Assembly (NCBI GenBank): GCA_016714015.1
Contig: JADJNZ010000008.1
Coordinates: 124,001-188,000 of the forward strand
Reading direction: 5' to 3'
Origin: Gemmatimonadota bacterium
Lineage (GTDB): Bacteria > Gemmatimonadota > Gemmatimonadetes > Gemmatimonadales > Gemmatimonadaceae
DNA length: 64,000 nucleotides
The first letter of the stretch is position 1, and each line of letters starts with the position of its first letter. Of this stretch, positions 45,636-53,440 are shown piece after piece. The translations under genes and the position numbers were made by a program. Under the pieces are notes generated by a model, which worked only from the letters and a program-made list of their open reading frames with translations, did no database searches and was not told where the DNA came from.

Positions 45636-46960
45636 GGGCCTGTACGGGATTCTGTGTGTGAGGCCATACTCACCCTGAGGAGGGGAGATGGCCAGACCGA
45701 AGGAGTTCCCTGAGTTCGACCCCGCGGCGATGGATGCGCTGATCGGGAAGACGAAGACGCCGGAGGACCTGTCAGCGCTCTTCCGGTTCATGCAGAAGCG
45801 GATCGCCGAGCGGATTCTCGCGGGCGAGCTGACCGAGCATCTCGGGTACGCGCCGGGGGAGGAGAAGCCGGCGGGGCAGGCGAATCACCGGAACGGGGCG
45901 ACGCCGAAGACGGTGCTGACCGAGTCCGGGGCGCTGCCGCTCGAGATCCCGCGCGACCGCGAGGGCACGTTCCGGCCGCAGCTCGTGCCGACCGGCGTCC
46001 GGCGGCTGCCGCAGTTCGACGCGAACGTGCTGTCGCTCTATGCGCGCGGCGTCTCGGTGCGCGAGATCCAGGCGCACTTGGAGCAGCTCTATCAGGTCGA
46101 GGTCTCGCCGAGCGTGATCAGTGCGGTGACCGCCGAAGTGATGGAGGAGGTGACCGCCTGGCAGCAGCGGCCGCTCGACCGCGTCTACCCGTCGTGATCT
46201 TTGACGCGCTGCGCGTGAAGATCCGCGACGAAGGCGTGGTCCGGAACAAGGCCGTCTATCTGGCACTGGGTGTCGATCGCGACGGGCACAAGGACGTGCT
46301 CGGCCTCTGGATCGAGCAAACCGAGGGGGCCAGCTTCTGGCTCCGCGTGATGACGGAGCTCAAGAGCCGCGGGGTCGAGGACATCCTGATCGCCCTCGTC
46401 GATGGCCTGGTCGGGTTCCCGGACGCGATCACGACGGTCTTCCCGCAGGCGCAGGTGCATCACTGCGTCGTGCACCTCGTGCGGCAGAGCCTCAACTTCG
46501 TGAGCTGGAAGGAGCGGAAGCCGCTGGCGGCGGCCCTCCGCACGATCTACCGCGCGCCCACGGAGGCGGCGGCGCTCGCCGCCCTCGAGGCCTTCGCGGC
46601 GAGTCCGGCGGGGACCAAGTATCCGGCAATCGTCGCGCTCTGGCGCCGGCACTGGCCGCACGTCGCCCCGGTCTTCGCGTACCCGCCGGCCATCCGGCAG
46701 CTCCTCTACACGACAAACGCGATCGAGAGCTTGCACATGCAGCTCCGAAAGATCGTGAAGACGCGCGGCCACTTTCCGACCGATGAGGCCGCGACCAAGT
46801 TGCTCTACCTCGCGCTCCGCAACATCACGCGGAAGTGGCGGCGCGGGAATCACGCCTGGAAGGCCGCCATGCCGTACCTCGCCATGCTCTTCGGCAGTCG
46901 CTTCACGGATCACGCCTGATTACCGCACCGGCCTCACACACAGAAATCCGCACAGGCCCT
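45636..46960 (+). mobile_element. IS256-family insertion sequence
   Basis: 1,325 bases bounded by 29-base inverted repeats (45636-45664 and 46932-46960, 26 of 29 matching). Flanked by a perfect 8-base target duplication, TGGGTCGA, at 45628-45635 and 46961-46968. It landed at the end of the 21-bp array. Ends and target copies are undamaged, so the insertion is recent, yet the transposase is frameshifted. Confidence 0.95.
45688..46919 (+). pseudogene. IS256 transposase, frameshifted
   Basis: Normally one frame of about 400 residues. Here frame 1 (45688-46197) encodes the N-terminal DNA-binding half, from MARPKEFPEFD to RPLDRVYPS. Frame 2 (46194-46919) resumes at IFDALRVKIRDEG and contains all three catalytic acidic residues (IFDAL, ALVDGL, NAIESLH). 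One missing base near 46188-46192 explains the break. It could be a real mutation, a sequencing error or, less likely, programmed frameshifting. Confidence 0.9.
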
Positions 46961-47053
46961 GGGTCGATGGGGCGGTCGCGCTCGAGAACGCGGTCGAACC
47001 CTTGCGAATCGCGCCCCCTCGCGGGGAGAGCGACCCGAAGTCGCTCCCGCCCC

Positions 47054-47596
47054 TCACGAATGGTCGTTCGCCTGAACATTCCTGACGAACGCCGCCCAGG
47101 CGCTGAACCGCTCTGGATCATCAATTGCGTGATCGTCGTGCCGGCGCTTCAGTACTTCGAACTCCCGTCGCTTCTCTTCGCTGTCGAGCGTGACCGAATC
47201 CGAGATCGAGCGCAACAGGGCGGGCGACTTCACCACTGCGTCGGGGTGTTGCGCTGCCCCGCGGAGTCGGCTCACGGCGCCTGCAACGACATCGCTCTCC
47301 TGTTCGCCTGGTGCGCGCTGGAGCCACCGTTCGGGCCAGTTCGGAGCGACGATCCCCGAAATGCTCCGGATCTCGCGGTTCGCCGCTTCATAGCTGATCG
47401 GTGCGAGAGAGAAGATGCGTTCAGTACGCGCCTCGTCCCACGTCAGCAGCTCGAATAGCGATGCTTTCGCCGCCGAAGGGCGCAACGCGATTCCGACGAC
47501 CGGGCCGTCGTACACGTCGAAGGCCAACAAACGTTCGAAGGGGTGCACGGGATCTCCTCGCGGGCCCGGACCGACAGTCTCATCGAAATCCGTCAT
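47054..47596 (-). CDS. Candidate immunity protein of Rhs module 5
   Basis: 180 residues from the ATG at 47596, overlapping the toxin stop by ATGA. A soluble mixed alpha/beta protein with no signal peptide (LLAFDVYDGPVVGIAL, then PNWPERWLQ). No named family recognised. Position and coupling immediately after a toxin module are the evidence for an immunity role; if correct, its toxin acts in the cytoplasm. Confidence 0.65.
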   Translation of the reverse strand: MTDFDETVGPGPRGDPVHPFERLLAFDVYDGPVVGIALRPSAAKASLFELLTWDEARTERIFSLAPISYEAANREIRSISGIVAPNWPERWLQRAPGEQESDVVAGAVSRLRGAAQHPDAVVKSPALLRSISDSVTLDSEEKRREFEVLKRRHDDHAIDDPERFSAWAAFVRNVQANDHS

Positions 47597-48156
47597 GGTG
47601 TACGGCCGAACAGTCGATTGAACGTGGTCGCCACTTCTTCCGTGACCGGTTTCGGAAGGATCACGGTATGATGCCCTGCACTGCTTCCGGTGCGTAAGAC
47701 GGGAAACTCCGCTTCTTCGGCGGCTCTCGACGCCGAACTCGCGCCTTGCCGCGTCGACTGCCAATCGACGACGGAGACCCCGTGCCCGAACCCAGGCATG
47801 GATTCGGCCCGGCGTGCCTCGTCGGCCAAAGTCGCCGCTGACTCCGAGTTCCTGCCGAACCGGTACAGCGTACCACCCGCAGCGCTACGTCCGACCGCGG
47901 TCGTGGCAGCGCCGACCAGATTTCCCGTTAGCTGTCCGATGGCCTCCTGGTGAGCGGCGGAAAGAACTCTGAGAACGGCTCGAGCCGCCAACTCCTCTCG
48001 GGATCGCTGGATCGAACCGGATATCTCGCTTCCCAGTCCCCGCGGGACGCCGGCAAAGCAGCAGAGGCCGAACGGATCGCTGTCGTTGACCGGATCCCCG
48101 CCCGCGTATCCGTAGAGATTGAGTCCTCCCGCCACCCCGATCGGGTCGTCCTGCGT
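47593..48156 (-). CDS. Orphan Rhs C-terminal toxin module 5
   Basis: Begins with the shared 96-base core (TQDDPIGVAGG, YGYAGGDPVN, DSDPFGLC) and continues in frame to 47593. There is no normal start; the first usable codon is a GTG at 48135 inside the core. After a hydrophobic linker (LTGNLVGAATTAVGRSA) comes a unique C-terminal domain of about 90 residues with LYRFGRNSES, MPGFGHGVSVVDW and AGHHTVILPKPV. It may be a nucleotide-transfer or hydrolase toxin; the family is not recognised. It is probably silent until joined to a full rhs gene. Confidence 0.75.
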   Translation of the reverse strand, partial: TQDDPIGVAGGLNLYGYAGGDPVNDSDPFGLCCFAGVPRGLGSEISGSIQRSREELAARAVLRVLSAAHQEAIGQLTGNLVGAATTAVGRSAAGGTLYRFGRNSESAATLADEARRAESMPGFGHGVSVVDWQSTRQGASSASRAAEEAEFPVLRTGSSAGHHTVILPKPVTEEVATTFNRLFGRTP

Positions 48157-48218
48157 GCATGCAAGGAACTTCGAGGCGCCGACCTCGCATGTTCATCGAC
48201 GCCGGCCGTCCACCCTAC

Positions 48219-48692
48219 TCAAGGTCTCCAGTCGCTCTCGATCCGATCCACAAGAAGCGGGTGATTCCAGATGGTACCGATCGGCAGCTGCTTCTCCTCA
48301 TCTGAAAGAACGGTACGCGGTTGGCGCAGCGAGGCGCCATCGGTGATGAGCCAAGTGAGCACCCGACCGTCCTCCGAAGTGTTGCCGACATAGCGCACCA
48401 TCGAGGAAAGTGGACGCAGCGTCTCGGGATGAAATCCAACGACGCGGACCAGCCCCGATCGAGAGGCGGCGCGAACGGGATAGAACGCGACGAATCCGGC
48501 TGCAGCAGCGGCGACCGCCTTCGCAACGTCATGCGACTCGTGGATGCCTGGCAGCACCAGAATCGCATCGCCGAGGGTCTCGTGCTTCCCGAGGTACGTG
48601 CAGAACGCCACTCCACGCGAGAGCGGGACCGCGAGGACGTCGCCGGGCTGGGGGAGACTAGAGCCAGCCCGGTTATGGCGTTCTGGGCTCAT
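48219..48692 (-). CDS. Candidate immunity protein, Imm26-like
   Basis: 157 residues, ATG at 48692 overlapping the nuclease toxin's stop by 20 bases. The N-terminal pattern PGDVLAVPLSRGVAFCTYLG matches the opening of Imm26-type immunity proteins, then a beta-rich domain. It lacks a signal peptide, as expected for protection against a nuclease in the cytoplasm. Family assignment is from memory of the motif, not a search. Confidence 0.65.
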   Translation of the reverse strand: MSPERHNRAGSSLPQPGDVLAVPLSRGVAFCTYLGKHETLGDAILVLPGIHESHDVAKAVAAAAAGFVAFYPVRAASRSGLVRVVGFHPETLRPLSSMVRYVGNTSEDGRVLTWLITDGASLRQPRTVLSDEEKQLPIGTIWNHPLLVDRIESDWRP

Positions 48693-49224
48693 ATCCGATT
48701 TCTCGCAGTATGGCCAATCCCATGGCCTTCATCTTGTCGTAGTCAGGGTTGTCTCTTGCGACGCTGTTGATCCGATTCACCAGAGCGCCGCCATCCTTCT
48801 TCAAGCCGAGGGTCTCAATCAATACCTGCTCAACACCGCGTGCTTGCATCCTGGTGAGTCCGCTGACGAGTGGTGCAATCTCTATCCTGTGCGGACCTTT
48901 GAGGTGCTCAGATGCGCGCCTCGCGACGTTGTTCGTGATCCCCACGTAGTCGCTCGCCTGCGAAATGGAGCGGTAGACGCTGTAAGTGACTCCAATCGCG
49001 GCGTTCGCCGCACCAACCCCGATCGCAACGACTCCGATACCGACCGTCGCGACGCCCGCGGCGGCGGCACCCGAAGCGACTCCCCCCGCGGCGGCTGCGA
49101 GAATGACGGCGCATGATGCTGGTTCCGGGCACAGGCCGAAAGGATCGCTGTTGTTTACCGGATCCCCAGCCCCGTATCCGTAGAGATTCAGCCCTCCCGC
49201 GACCCCGATCGGGTCTTCCTGCGT
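48673..49224 (-). CDS. Orphan Rhs module 4, GIY-YIG nuclease toxin
   Basis: Shared core (QEDPIGVAGG, GYGAGDPVN, SDPFGLC), then an Ala/Gly-rich hydrophobic linker (VASGAAAAGVATVGIGVV), then a GIY-YIG-type nuclease: VYRS, the signature DYVGITNNVARRASEH with catalytic Tyr and Arg, a Glu in GVEQVLIETLG and an Asn in LVNRINSV. It would cut DNA in a target cell. The frame opens after a TAG with no upstream start, so it is a headless module. Confidence 0.82.
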   Translation of the reverse strand, partial: TQEDPIGVAGGLNLYGYGAGDPVNNSDPFGLCPEPASCAVILAAAAGGVASGAAAAGVATVGIGVVAIGVGAANAAIGVTYSVYRSISQASDYVGITNNVARRASEHLKGPHRIEIAPLVSGLTRMQARGVEQVLIETLGLKKDGGALVNRINSVARDNPDYDKMKAMGLAILREIGYEPRTP

Positions 49225-49347
49225 GGAATCGCCGCGCGGACGACTCTAAGCTCCGATGAAGCCGATCGCAGCCCCTGGGAAGCGACCTCGACTTGGCGCT
49301 CCGCACGGCGGAGCCGCGAGATCGCAGTGCGCCAACCCCAATCGATG

Positions 49348-49641
49348 CTAATCAGTTGATGGGAATCGGTCGCGTGCGGCCTTCTCATCACGTGAAGGCG
49401 CCGTGACTCCGACCTTCAACTCTATCATGCGAATCACCTCACCGACCGTGCGAACTCCCTGCCAGTCGTCCTGCGGAAGCGCCATGCCTAGCGCGCGTTC
49501 CAGGCCCGGCACGAACAGAAAGCTGAAGTCGTCCTCATCCATCCTCAAGTCGTCTCGCAGCCTGTGGTCGACACGAACATCTTCCGCTACGAAGCGCGTC
49601 AGTTCGGCAATCTTGTTCACAACCAGGTCATGGATGCTCAT
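49348..49641 (-). CDS. Candidate immunity protein, acyl-carrier-protein-like
   Basis: About 97 residues; ATG at 49641 with GGGAG 8 bases upstream. The helical pattern LRDDLRMDEDDFSFLF plus ALGMALPQDDWQGVRTVGEV matches acyl carrier proteins (compare DLGMDSLD, then ..IPDE..). The Ser that would carry phosphopantetheine is replaced (MDEDD), so it cannot be a working ACP. Similar ACP-like DUF1493-type proteins occur in enterobacteria. Position suggests immunity to module 3. Confidence 0.65.
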   Translation of the reverse strand: MSIHDLVVNKIAELTRFVAEDVRVDHRLRDDLRMDEDDFSFLFVPGLERALGMALPQDDWQGVRTVGEVIRMIELKVGVTAPSRDEKAARDRFPSTD

Positions 49642-49653
49642 CAGCACTTCTCC

Positions 49654-50148
49654 CTAGGTTCTCGGCTTGGAGGTCGAGCACGTCGCGATCTTGGCCGCGT
49701 CGTACAGGAGAAGAACTGGCGCGGCGCGAGAGGCAGCTCGCCCGACGATTCCGAAGGCGCGACTCGTGCCGAGCACCTTGAGGCTCTCGAACTTCGCATT
49801 GGGGAACAGGACATGTCCGCCGTAACCAATCACATTCGTGAACGGACTCGCACCCGCCATATTCGTCAGTCCCAACGCCTTCTTCTCCAGCGGTATCGCT
49901 CCGAGGAGAACTAGGTCCTTGACTCCGATTTGATCCGCCGCACACTGAGCCAGCGTCTCCTGTGCCTGACGATTGCGACGCTCGACGCAGATGAAACCGC
50001 CTTTGTTCGCCACTGTCTCGCGCCCTGCGTCGACCTCGTCCTTCGTACAGGGCGTGAGCCCAAACGGATCCGCGAAGTTGATCGGGTCCCCACCCGCGTA
50101 CCCGTAGAGGTTCAGTCCCCCCGCGACCCCGATCGGGTCTTCCTGCGT
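49654..50148 (-). CDS. Orphan Rhs C-terminal toxin module 3
   Basis: Shared core (TQEDPIGVAGG, GYAGGDPIN, ADPFGLT), then a unique tip of about 130 residues with four cysteines (PCTKDEV, FICVERR, AQCAADQ, ATCSTS) and a hydrophobic segment RAASRAAPVLLLYDAAKIA. No catalytic family recognised; a membrane-active toxin is possible. The only in-frame start after the core is a GTG at 50013. The stop is 12 bases from the ACP-like gene's ATG. Confidence 0.68.
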   Translation of the reverse strand, partial: TQEDPIGVAGGLNLYGYAGGDPINFADPFGLTPCTKDEVDAGRETVANKGGFICVERRNRQAQETLAQCAADQIGVKDLVLLGAIPLEKKALGLTNMAGASPFTNVIGYGGHVLFPNAKFESLKVLGTSRAFGIVGRAASRAAPVLLLYDAAKIATCSTSKPRT

Positions 50149-50312
50149 GCAGTCGCGCCCTCTCTTCTCGCGGGTCCGACGGTGACGTGCAAAAAATGCC
50201 TGCCCATACTCGAGTCTCGGGGACGTCGTCGCTCCATTAGACTCGGCTACGTGGCCGAACTCCGTTCCGTCCGCCTTCCGCTCCCAACTGAACTGACACT
50301 ACTGAGCTGACA

Positions 50313-50762
50313 CTATCGAACATCGACGCGGCGATAGAGATAGTCCCCCGGCTCCTCGTCCGCCGCAAGTAGACGCAGGCTCCCACGGTGCAGGATGCCC
50401 GAGAACACGTAACCGTGCACGCCTTCGGTGGTGTCAGACACATAGAAATCGAGCGTGTCGCCCCCTTTGCGCACGTAGTGGCCGCTTCCCTCGCGTCCAC
50501 GCAGCTCCGCCGAGCGGTCTGAGCTGACGCAGTTGATGAAGAGACTGTCTACGCTGCTCCAGGAGGCGGAATCGAGCGTGAAGCGGCCCCAGAACGGCCT
50601 GAGTGAACAAGAGCGCGAATTGGCTGCGCGCGACTCAAGGTCCCTTCCGCCAACCCGCACGAGGCGGAAGGATTGGGGCGCATCGCCACCCGCGTGCGAC
50701 GAGTTGATCGAGCCGAGGGCACACGCCGACGAAAAGGCGAGTGTAAGCACGAGCGAGCGCAC
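50313..50762 (-). CDS. Lipoprotein, candidate immunity to M23 toxin
   Basis: 149 residues from a GTG at 50762 with a near-ideal ribosome site (GGAGG, 6 bases upstream). Lipoprotein signal VRSLVLTLAFSSAC. The mature part has two cysteines (RSCSLRPFW, INCVSSD) and a beta-rich C-terminus (DTLDFYVSDTTEG, GVHGYVFSGIL). It follows the peptidoglycan-hydrolase module by 25 bases. Export to the envelope is what an immunity protein against a cell-wall toxin would need, in contrast to the cytoplasmic partners of the other modules. Confidence 0.72.
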   Translation of the reverse strand: MRSLVLTLAFSSACALGSINSSHAGGDAPQSFRLVRVGGRDLESRAANSRSCSLRPFWGRFTLDSASWSSVDSLFINCVSSDRSAELRGREGSGHYVRKGGDTLDFYVSDTTEGVHGYVFSGILHRGSLRLLAADEEPGDYLYRRVDVR

Positions 50763-50787
50763 GAGATGCCTCCGGTCTGTGGAGCGG

Positions 50788-51363
50788 CTATGGTCGATTG
50801 TCCGGCTTGACGTCACTCGTGGGGTCCCGTCGGTCCTTGCCGATGTCGGGCATGCTCTTGGTGCGGATCTCGAAATGCAGGTGCATCGGCGTACTCTCCG
50901 CGTTCCCAGTGTTGCCGACCGTACCGACCAGTTGGCCGGCGGCGACGTTCTCGCCCTTGATGAGCCCTGAAGGCTCATCAAGGTGCGCGTAGAAGGACCA
51001 GCTTACGGCCTTCCCGTCCGCGTTCTTGTGGGCGATCTCTACATAGTTGCCATAGGTCTCAGACGTGCCGACGGCAGAGACGGTGCCTCGATCGACCGCC
51101 TTCACGGCCTGACCTCGCAGGGCGGCGAAATCGAGACCCCAGTGGTTCTTGGTGCCGTTGTTCCGCACCCGACCATACTCACCCACCCGGGCGTTCCCCG
51201 GATCTTCACGCAACCGGCGAAACAGCGCGAGGTGGCGCGCACACGGCCTGCCGGTGAGCTCCATTGGGCAAAGGCCGAACGGATCCGCGTTGTTGATCGG
51301 ATCCCCAGCCCCATACCCGTAGAGATTCAGCCCGCCCGCGACCCCGATCGGGTCTTCCTGCGT
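50788..51363 (-). CDS. Orphan Rhs module 2, M23 peptidoglycan hydrolase toxin
   Basis: Shared core (TQEDPIGVAGG, GYGAGDPIN, ADPFGLC), then an M23/LytM metallopeptidase tip: NHWGLDFAA (HxxxD zinc ligands), YGNYVEIAHK, SFYAHLDEPSG and PMHLHFEIRTK (HxH). All ligands are present, so it should cut peptide cross-links in the periplasm. The frame opens after a TGA near 51402 without an upstream start; an ATG at 51264 follows the core. Confidence 0.88.
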   Translation of the reverse strand, partial: TQEDPIGVAGGLNLYGYGAGDPINNADPFGLCPMELTGRPCARHLALFRRLREDPGNARVGEYGRVRNNGTKNHWGLDFAALRGQAVKAVDRGTVSAVGTSETYGNYVEIAHKNADGKAVSWSFYAHLDEPSGLIKGENVAAGQLVGTVGNTGNAESTPMHLHFEIRTKSMPDIGKDRRDPTSDVKPDNRP

Positions 51364-51494
51364 GTGACGACGAGGGGAGAAGAGTAACTCGCCGACGTTC
51401 GGTGGATCAGCTCAAGCGAAGTACGCATGCGACTCGGGTGCGGCGTCCCGCCACGGGCCGACAACCGCATCGTCGCGATCACCCACGCCACGTG

Positions 51495-51692
51495 CTACAG
51501 CACGACGAGTCGGCTCGTTCGCACCTCGTACCGCGCGTTGCGAGACGAGTTCACCGTGTTGAGGCGCTCCGCCTCAGCAGACGCAGCCTCCTCGGAGTCG
51601 AACACCTTCGTCACTGCTACGGCGTTCGACAGGTCCGACATTCCGATGTCGAACCTGAGAATGACGTAGATCGGCCTGTGGTCGTGGCTCAC
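51495..51692 (-). CDS. Small candidate immunity protein of module 1
   Basis: 65 residues, GTG at 51692 with AGGGG 5 bases upstream, 32 bases after the toxin stop. Sequence pattern YVILRFDIGMSDLSNAVAV then EAASAEAERLNTVN suggests a small beta-alpha fold. No family recognised. Role inferred from position only. Confidence 0.55.
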   Translation of the reverse strand: MSHDHRPIYVILRFDIGMSDLSNAVAVTKVFDSEEAASAEAERLNTVNSSRNARYEVRTSRLVVL

Positions 51693-51724
51693 GCGTACCC
51701 CTTGCCCGTGGAAACAGTGCCCGA

Positions 51725-52348
51725 TCAGTACTTGGTGGCGAGGTTCCCAATGTGCTCGCCGGTGCTTGCATTGTACACATCGCCGGTTCGTCCGAAGATC
51801 ACGTCGTCAGCTCCCCCCAGTCCGGCCGCCTCCTTGATCTTGTGTAGTCGATCACTCGCTTGCGTTTCGCTGACACCATGGTACTTCGCTAGATGCTTGA
51901 AGGCGTCTCCCTGCGCATTCGCTCCCGTGAACGGGTTCCCGGGGACATCAAGTTCACCCCGCCAAGCCGGTCGAGCATCTTTGCGAAGGCGAGACCCGCG
52001 TCCAGACCGGAGCCGAGGATCGCGCCAGCGGCGGCCCCCTGCCTTTGCCCCTCCCGCGGCTCCACCCACCGCGCAAACGAGGGCAGCGGGTCCACTCGGC
52101 GAACACGCCACGCCGGCTGAGATGGCACCGGCAAGTCCGCCACCCGCTCCGCCGGCCGCCGTGAACAGAACCGTGAAGTAGCCCGGTGGGCAATCGGTCG
52201 GGTCAAGCTGATTCGTGTTGGGGATTCCGGGGCACAGTCCGAGAGGATCCGAGAAGTTGACCGGATCTCCACCCGCATACCCGTACAGATTGAGCCCCCC
52301 CGCGAGCCCGATCGGGTCTTCCTGCGTGGAATAGACCGCCCGTCCCAA
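51725..52348 (-). CDS. Orphan Rhs C-terminal toxin module 1, with compensating frameshifts
   Basis: First module after the recombinase gene. TTG start at 52348 or none; the shared core (TQEDPIGLAGG, GYAGGDPVN, SDPLGLC), hydrophobic linker and a tip with FKHLAKYHGVSETQASDRLH and DDVIFGRTGDVYNASTGEH. Residues of about 97-127 in this frame read as Arg-rich nonsense, whereas the +1 frame reads AAGAILGSGLDAGLAFAKML. Two compensating single-base changes (a G5 run near 52049 and a C4 run near 51942) would explain this. Toxin family not recognised. Confidence 0.7.
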   Translation of the reverse strand: MGRAVYSTQEDPIGLAGGLNLYGYAGGDPVNFSDPLGLCPGIPNTNQLDPTDCPPGYFTVLFTAAGGAGGGLAGAISAGVACSPSGPAALVCAVGGAAGGAKAGGRRWRDPRLRSGRGSRLRKDARPAWRGELDVPGNPFTGANAQGDAFKHLAKYHGVSETQASDRLHKIKEAAGLGGADDVIFGRTGDVYNASTGEHIGNLATKY

Positions 52349-52372
52349 CCCTCGTCCAGCCCCTCCCCTTCC

Positions 52373-53440
52373 TCATCGCGGTATTGACCGACCGCTCCGG
52401 GAGCCCCTCGGCCCCTCGAATCGCCCGCCGCGGGGCGGCAGCGCGAGCAGCGGCGCGATGCCGCCGCCGAGCCGGTGTCCGAGCCATGCGCGCCCTGCCT
52501 CGGCGGGGTGCGTCAGCGCGTGCACCGACCGGAGCCGCTCGACCGAGACGTGGGTGTAGATCTCCGTCGTCGAGAGCTGCGCATGGCCCAGCAGTTCCTG
52601 GAGGTCACGGATATCCGCACCGCCGTCGTGCATCAGCGTCGCCATGCTATGCCGGAACACGTGGCAACTCCCGGCCTTCCCGCTGGCACGCCGGACGTAG
52701 CCGTGCAGCCGCTCCGTCAGCCGCGAGGGACGGATCGCGTCGCCGCGCGCCCCGAGGAACAGCACGCCGGGGTCGGCGCCGTCACACCGCCGGGCCACGA
52801 GCCGCGGTCGTGCCGTGGCGAGGTACCGGTCCACCCAGTCGAGCGCGCGCCGCCCGACGGGGACGACGCGGTCCTTGCCGCCTTTGCCCTCGCGCACGAA
52901 GGCGAGCGCCCGCGTCTCGTCCAGGTCCGCGACCTGCAACCGGATGACCTCGCCGCGGCGGAGCCCGGTGGAGTACAGCACCTCGAGCAGTGCGCGATCC
53001 CGGAGGCCGAGGATGGTCTCGACATCGGGTGCGCTGAGCACCGCCTCCACCTCTGTCGCGCTCAGCACCGCCCGCGGTAGACGACGCGGTAGCCGCGGCA
53101 GCACGAGTTCCGCCGAGGGGTCGACGAGCAGCCGGCGCGTGCGAACCGCCCAACGGAAGAGGAGTCGCACGGAAGTCAGCCGTCCCAGACGCGTGCTCCA
53201 CGCGTGCGGCCGACCGCGCCGATCCCGCGACGCCACCACCTCGGACTGGTAGCGCTCGAGCACCTCGAGCGAGATCGTCTCCAGCGCGAGCCATCCCTCG
53301 CGCATCGACCACGCCACGAAGCGGCGAAGATGGATGAGGCGCGTGAGGATGGTGCTGGCCGCGTGGCCCGAGAGGCGCAACCACGCCTCGTACTCCACGA
53401 GGACGGCACGCAGGCCTTGAGGCGCGACGACGGAGATCAT
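52373..53440 (-). CDS. XerC/D-like tyrosine recombinase
   Basis: 355 residues. N-terminal SAM-like core-binding domain about 10-100, catalytic domain with all six residues: R161 (STGLRRGE), K189 (GKGGKDR), H260 and R263 (HVFRH), H286 (LGHAQ) and Y295 (EIYTH). An extra 50-residue Pro/Arg-rich tail follows. The ATG overlaps the gspD stop (ATGA), so it is translated as the last gene of the secretion operon. Its stop lies 27 bases before, and in frame with, Rhs module 1. It may be a chromosomal dimer resolvase or may move the toxin modules. Confidence 0.88.
   Translation of the reverse strand: MISVVAPQGLRAVLVEYEAWLRLSGHAASTILTRLIHLRRFVAWSMREGWLALETISLEVLERYQSEVVASRDRRGRPHAWSTRLGRLTSVRLLFRWAVRTRRLLVDPSAELVLPRLPRRLPRAVLSATEVEAVLSAPDVETILGLRDRALLEVLYSTGLRRGEVIRLQVADLDETRALAFVREGKGGKDRVVPVGRRALDWVDRYLATARPRLVARRCDGADPGVLFLGARGDAIRPSRLTERLHGYVRRASGKAGSCHVFRHSMATLMHDGGADIRDLQELLGHAQLSTTEIYTHVSVERLRSVHALTHPAEAGRAWLGHRLGGGIAPLLALPPRGGRFEGPRGSRSGRSIPR

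Larger units (their letters stand above)
48061..52327 (-). repeat. Five 96-nt Rhs core repeats
   Basis: Copies at 48061-48156, 49129-49224, 50053-50148, 51268-51363 and 52232-52327, all exactly 96 bases with no gaps, encoding TQ(E/D)DPIG(V/L)AGG, LNLYGY and NxxDPxGLx. Sequence diverges directly outside on the 5' side after ACGCAG and on the 3' side after the last codon. Distances between copies are 1,068, 924, 1,215 and 964 bases. Each is followed by a different toxin tip and partner. Confidence 0.93.

Noticed and set aside
47401..48264. Plus-strand frames across the Rhs region
   Set aside because: They run opposite the Rhs cores and partner genes, lack family features, and contain the reverse complement of the conserved core.
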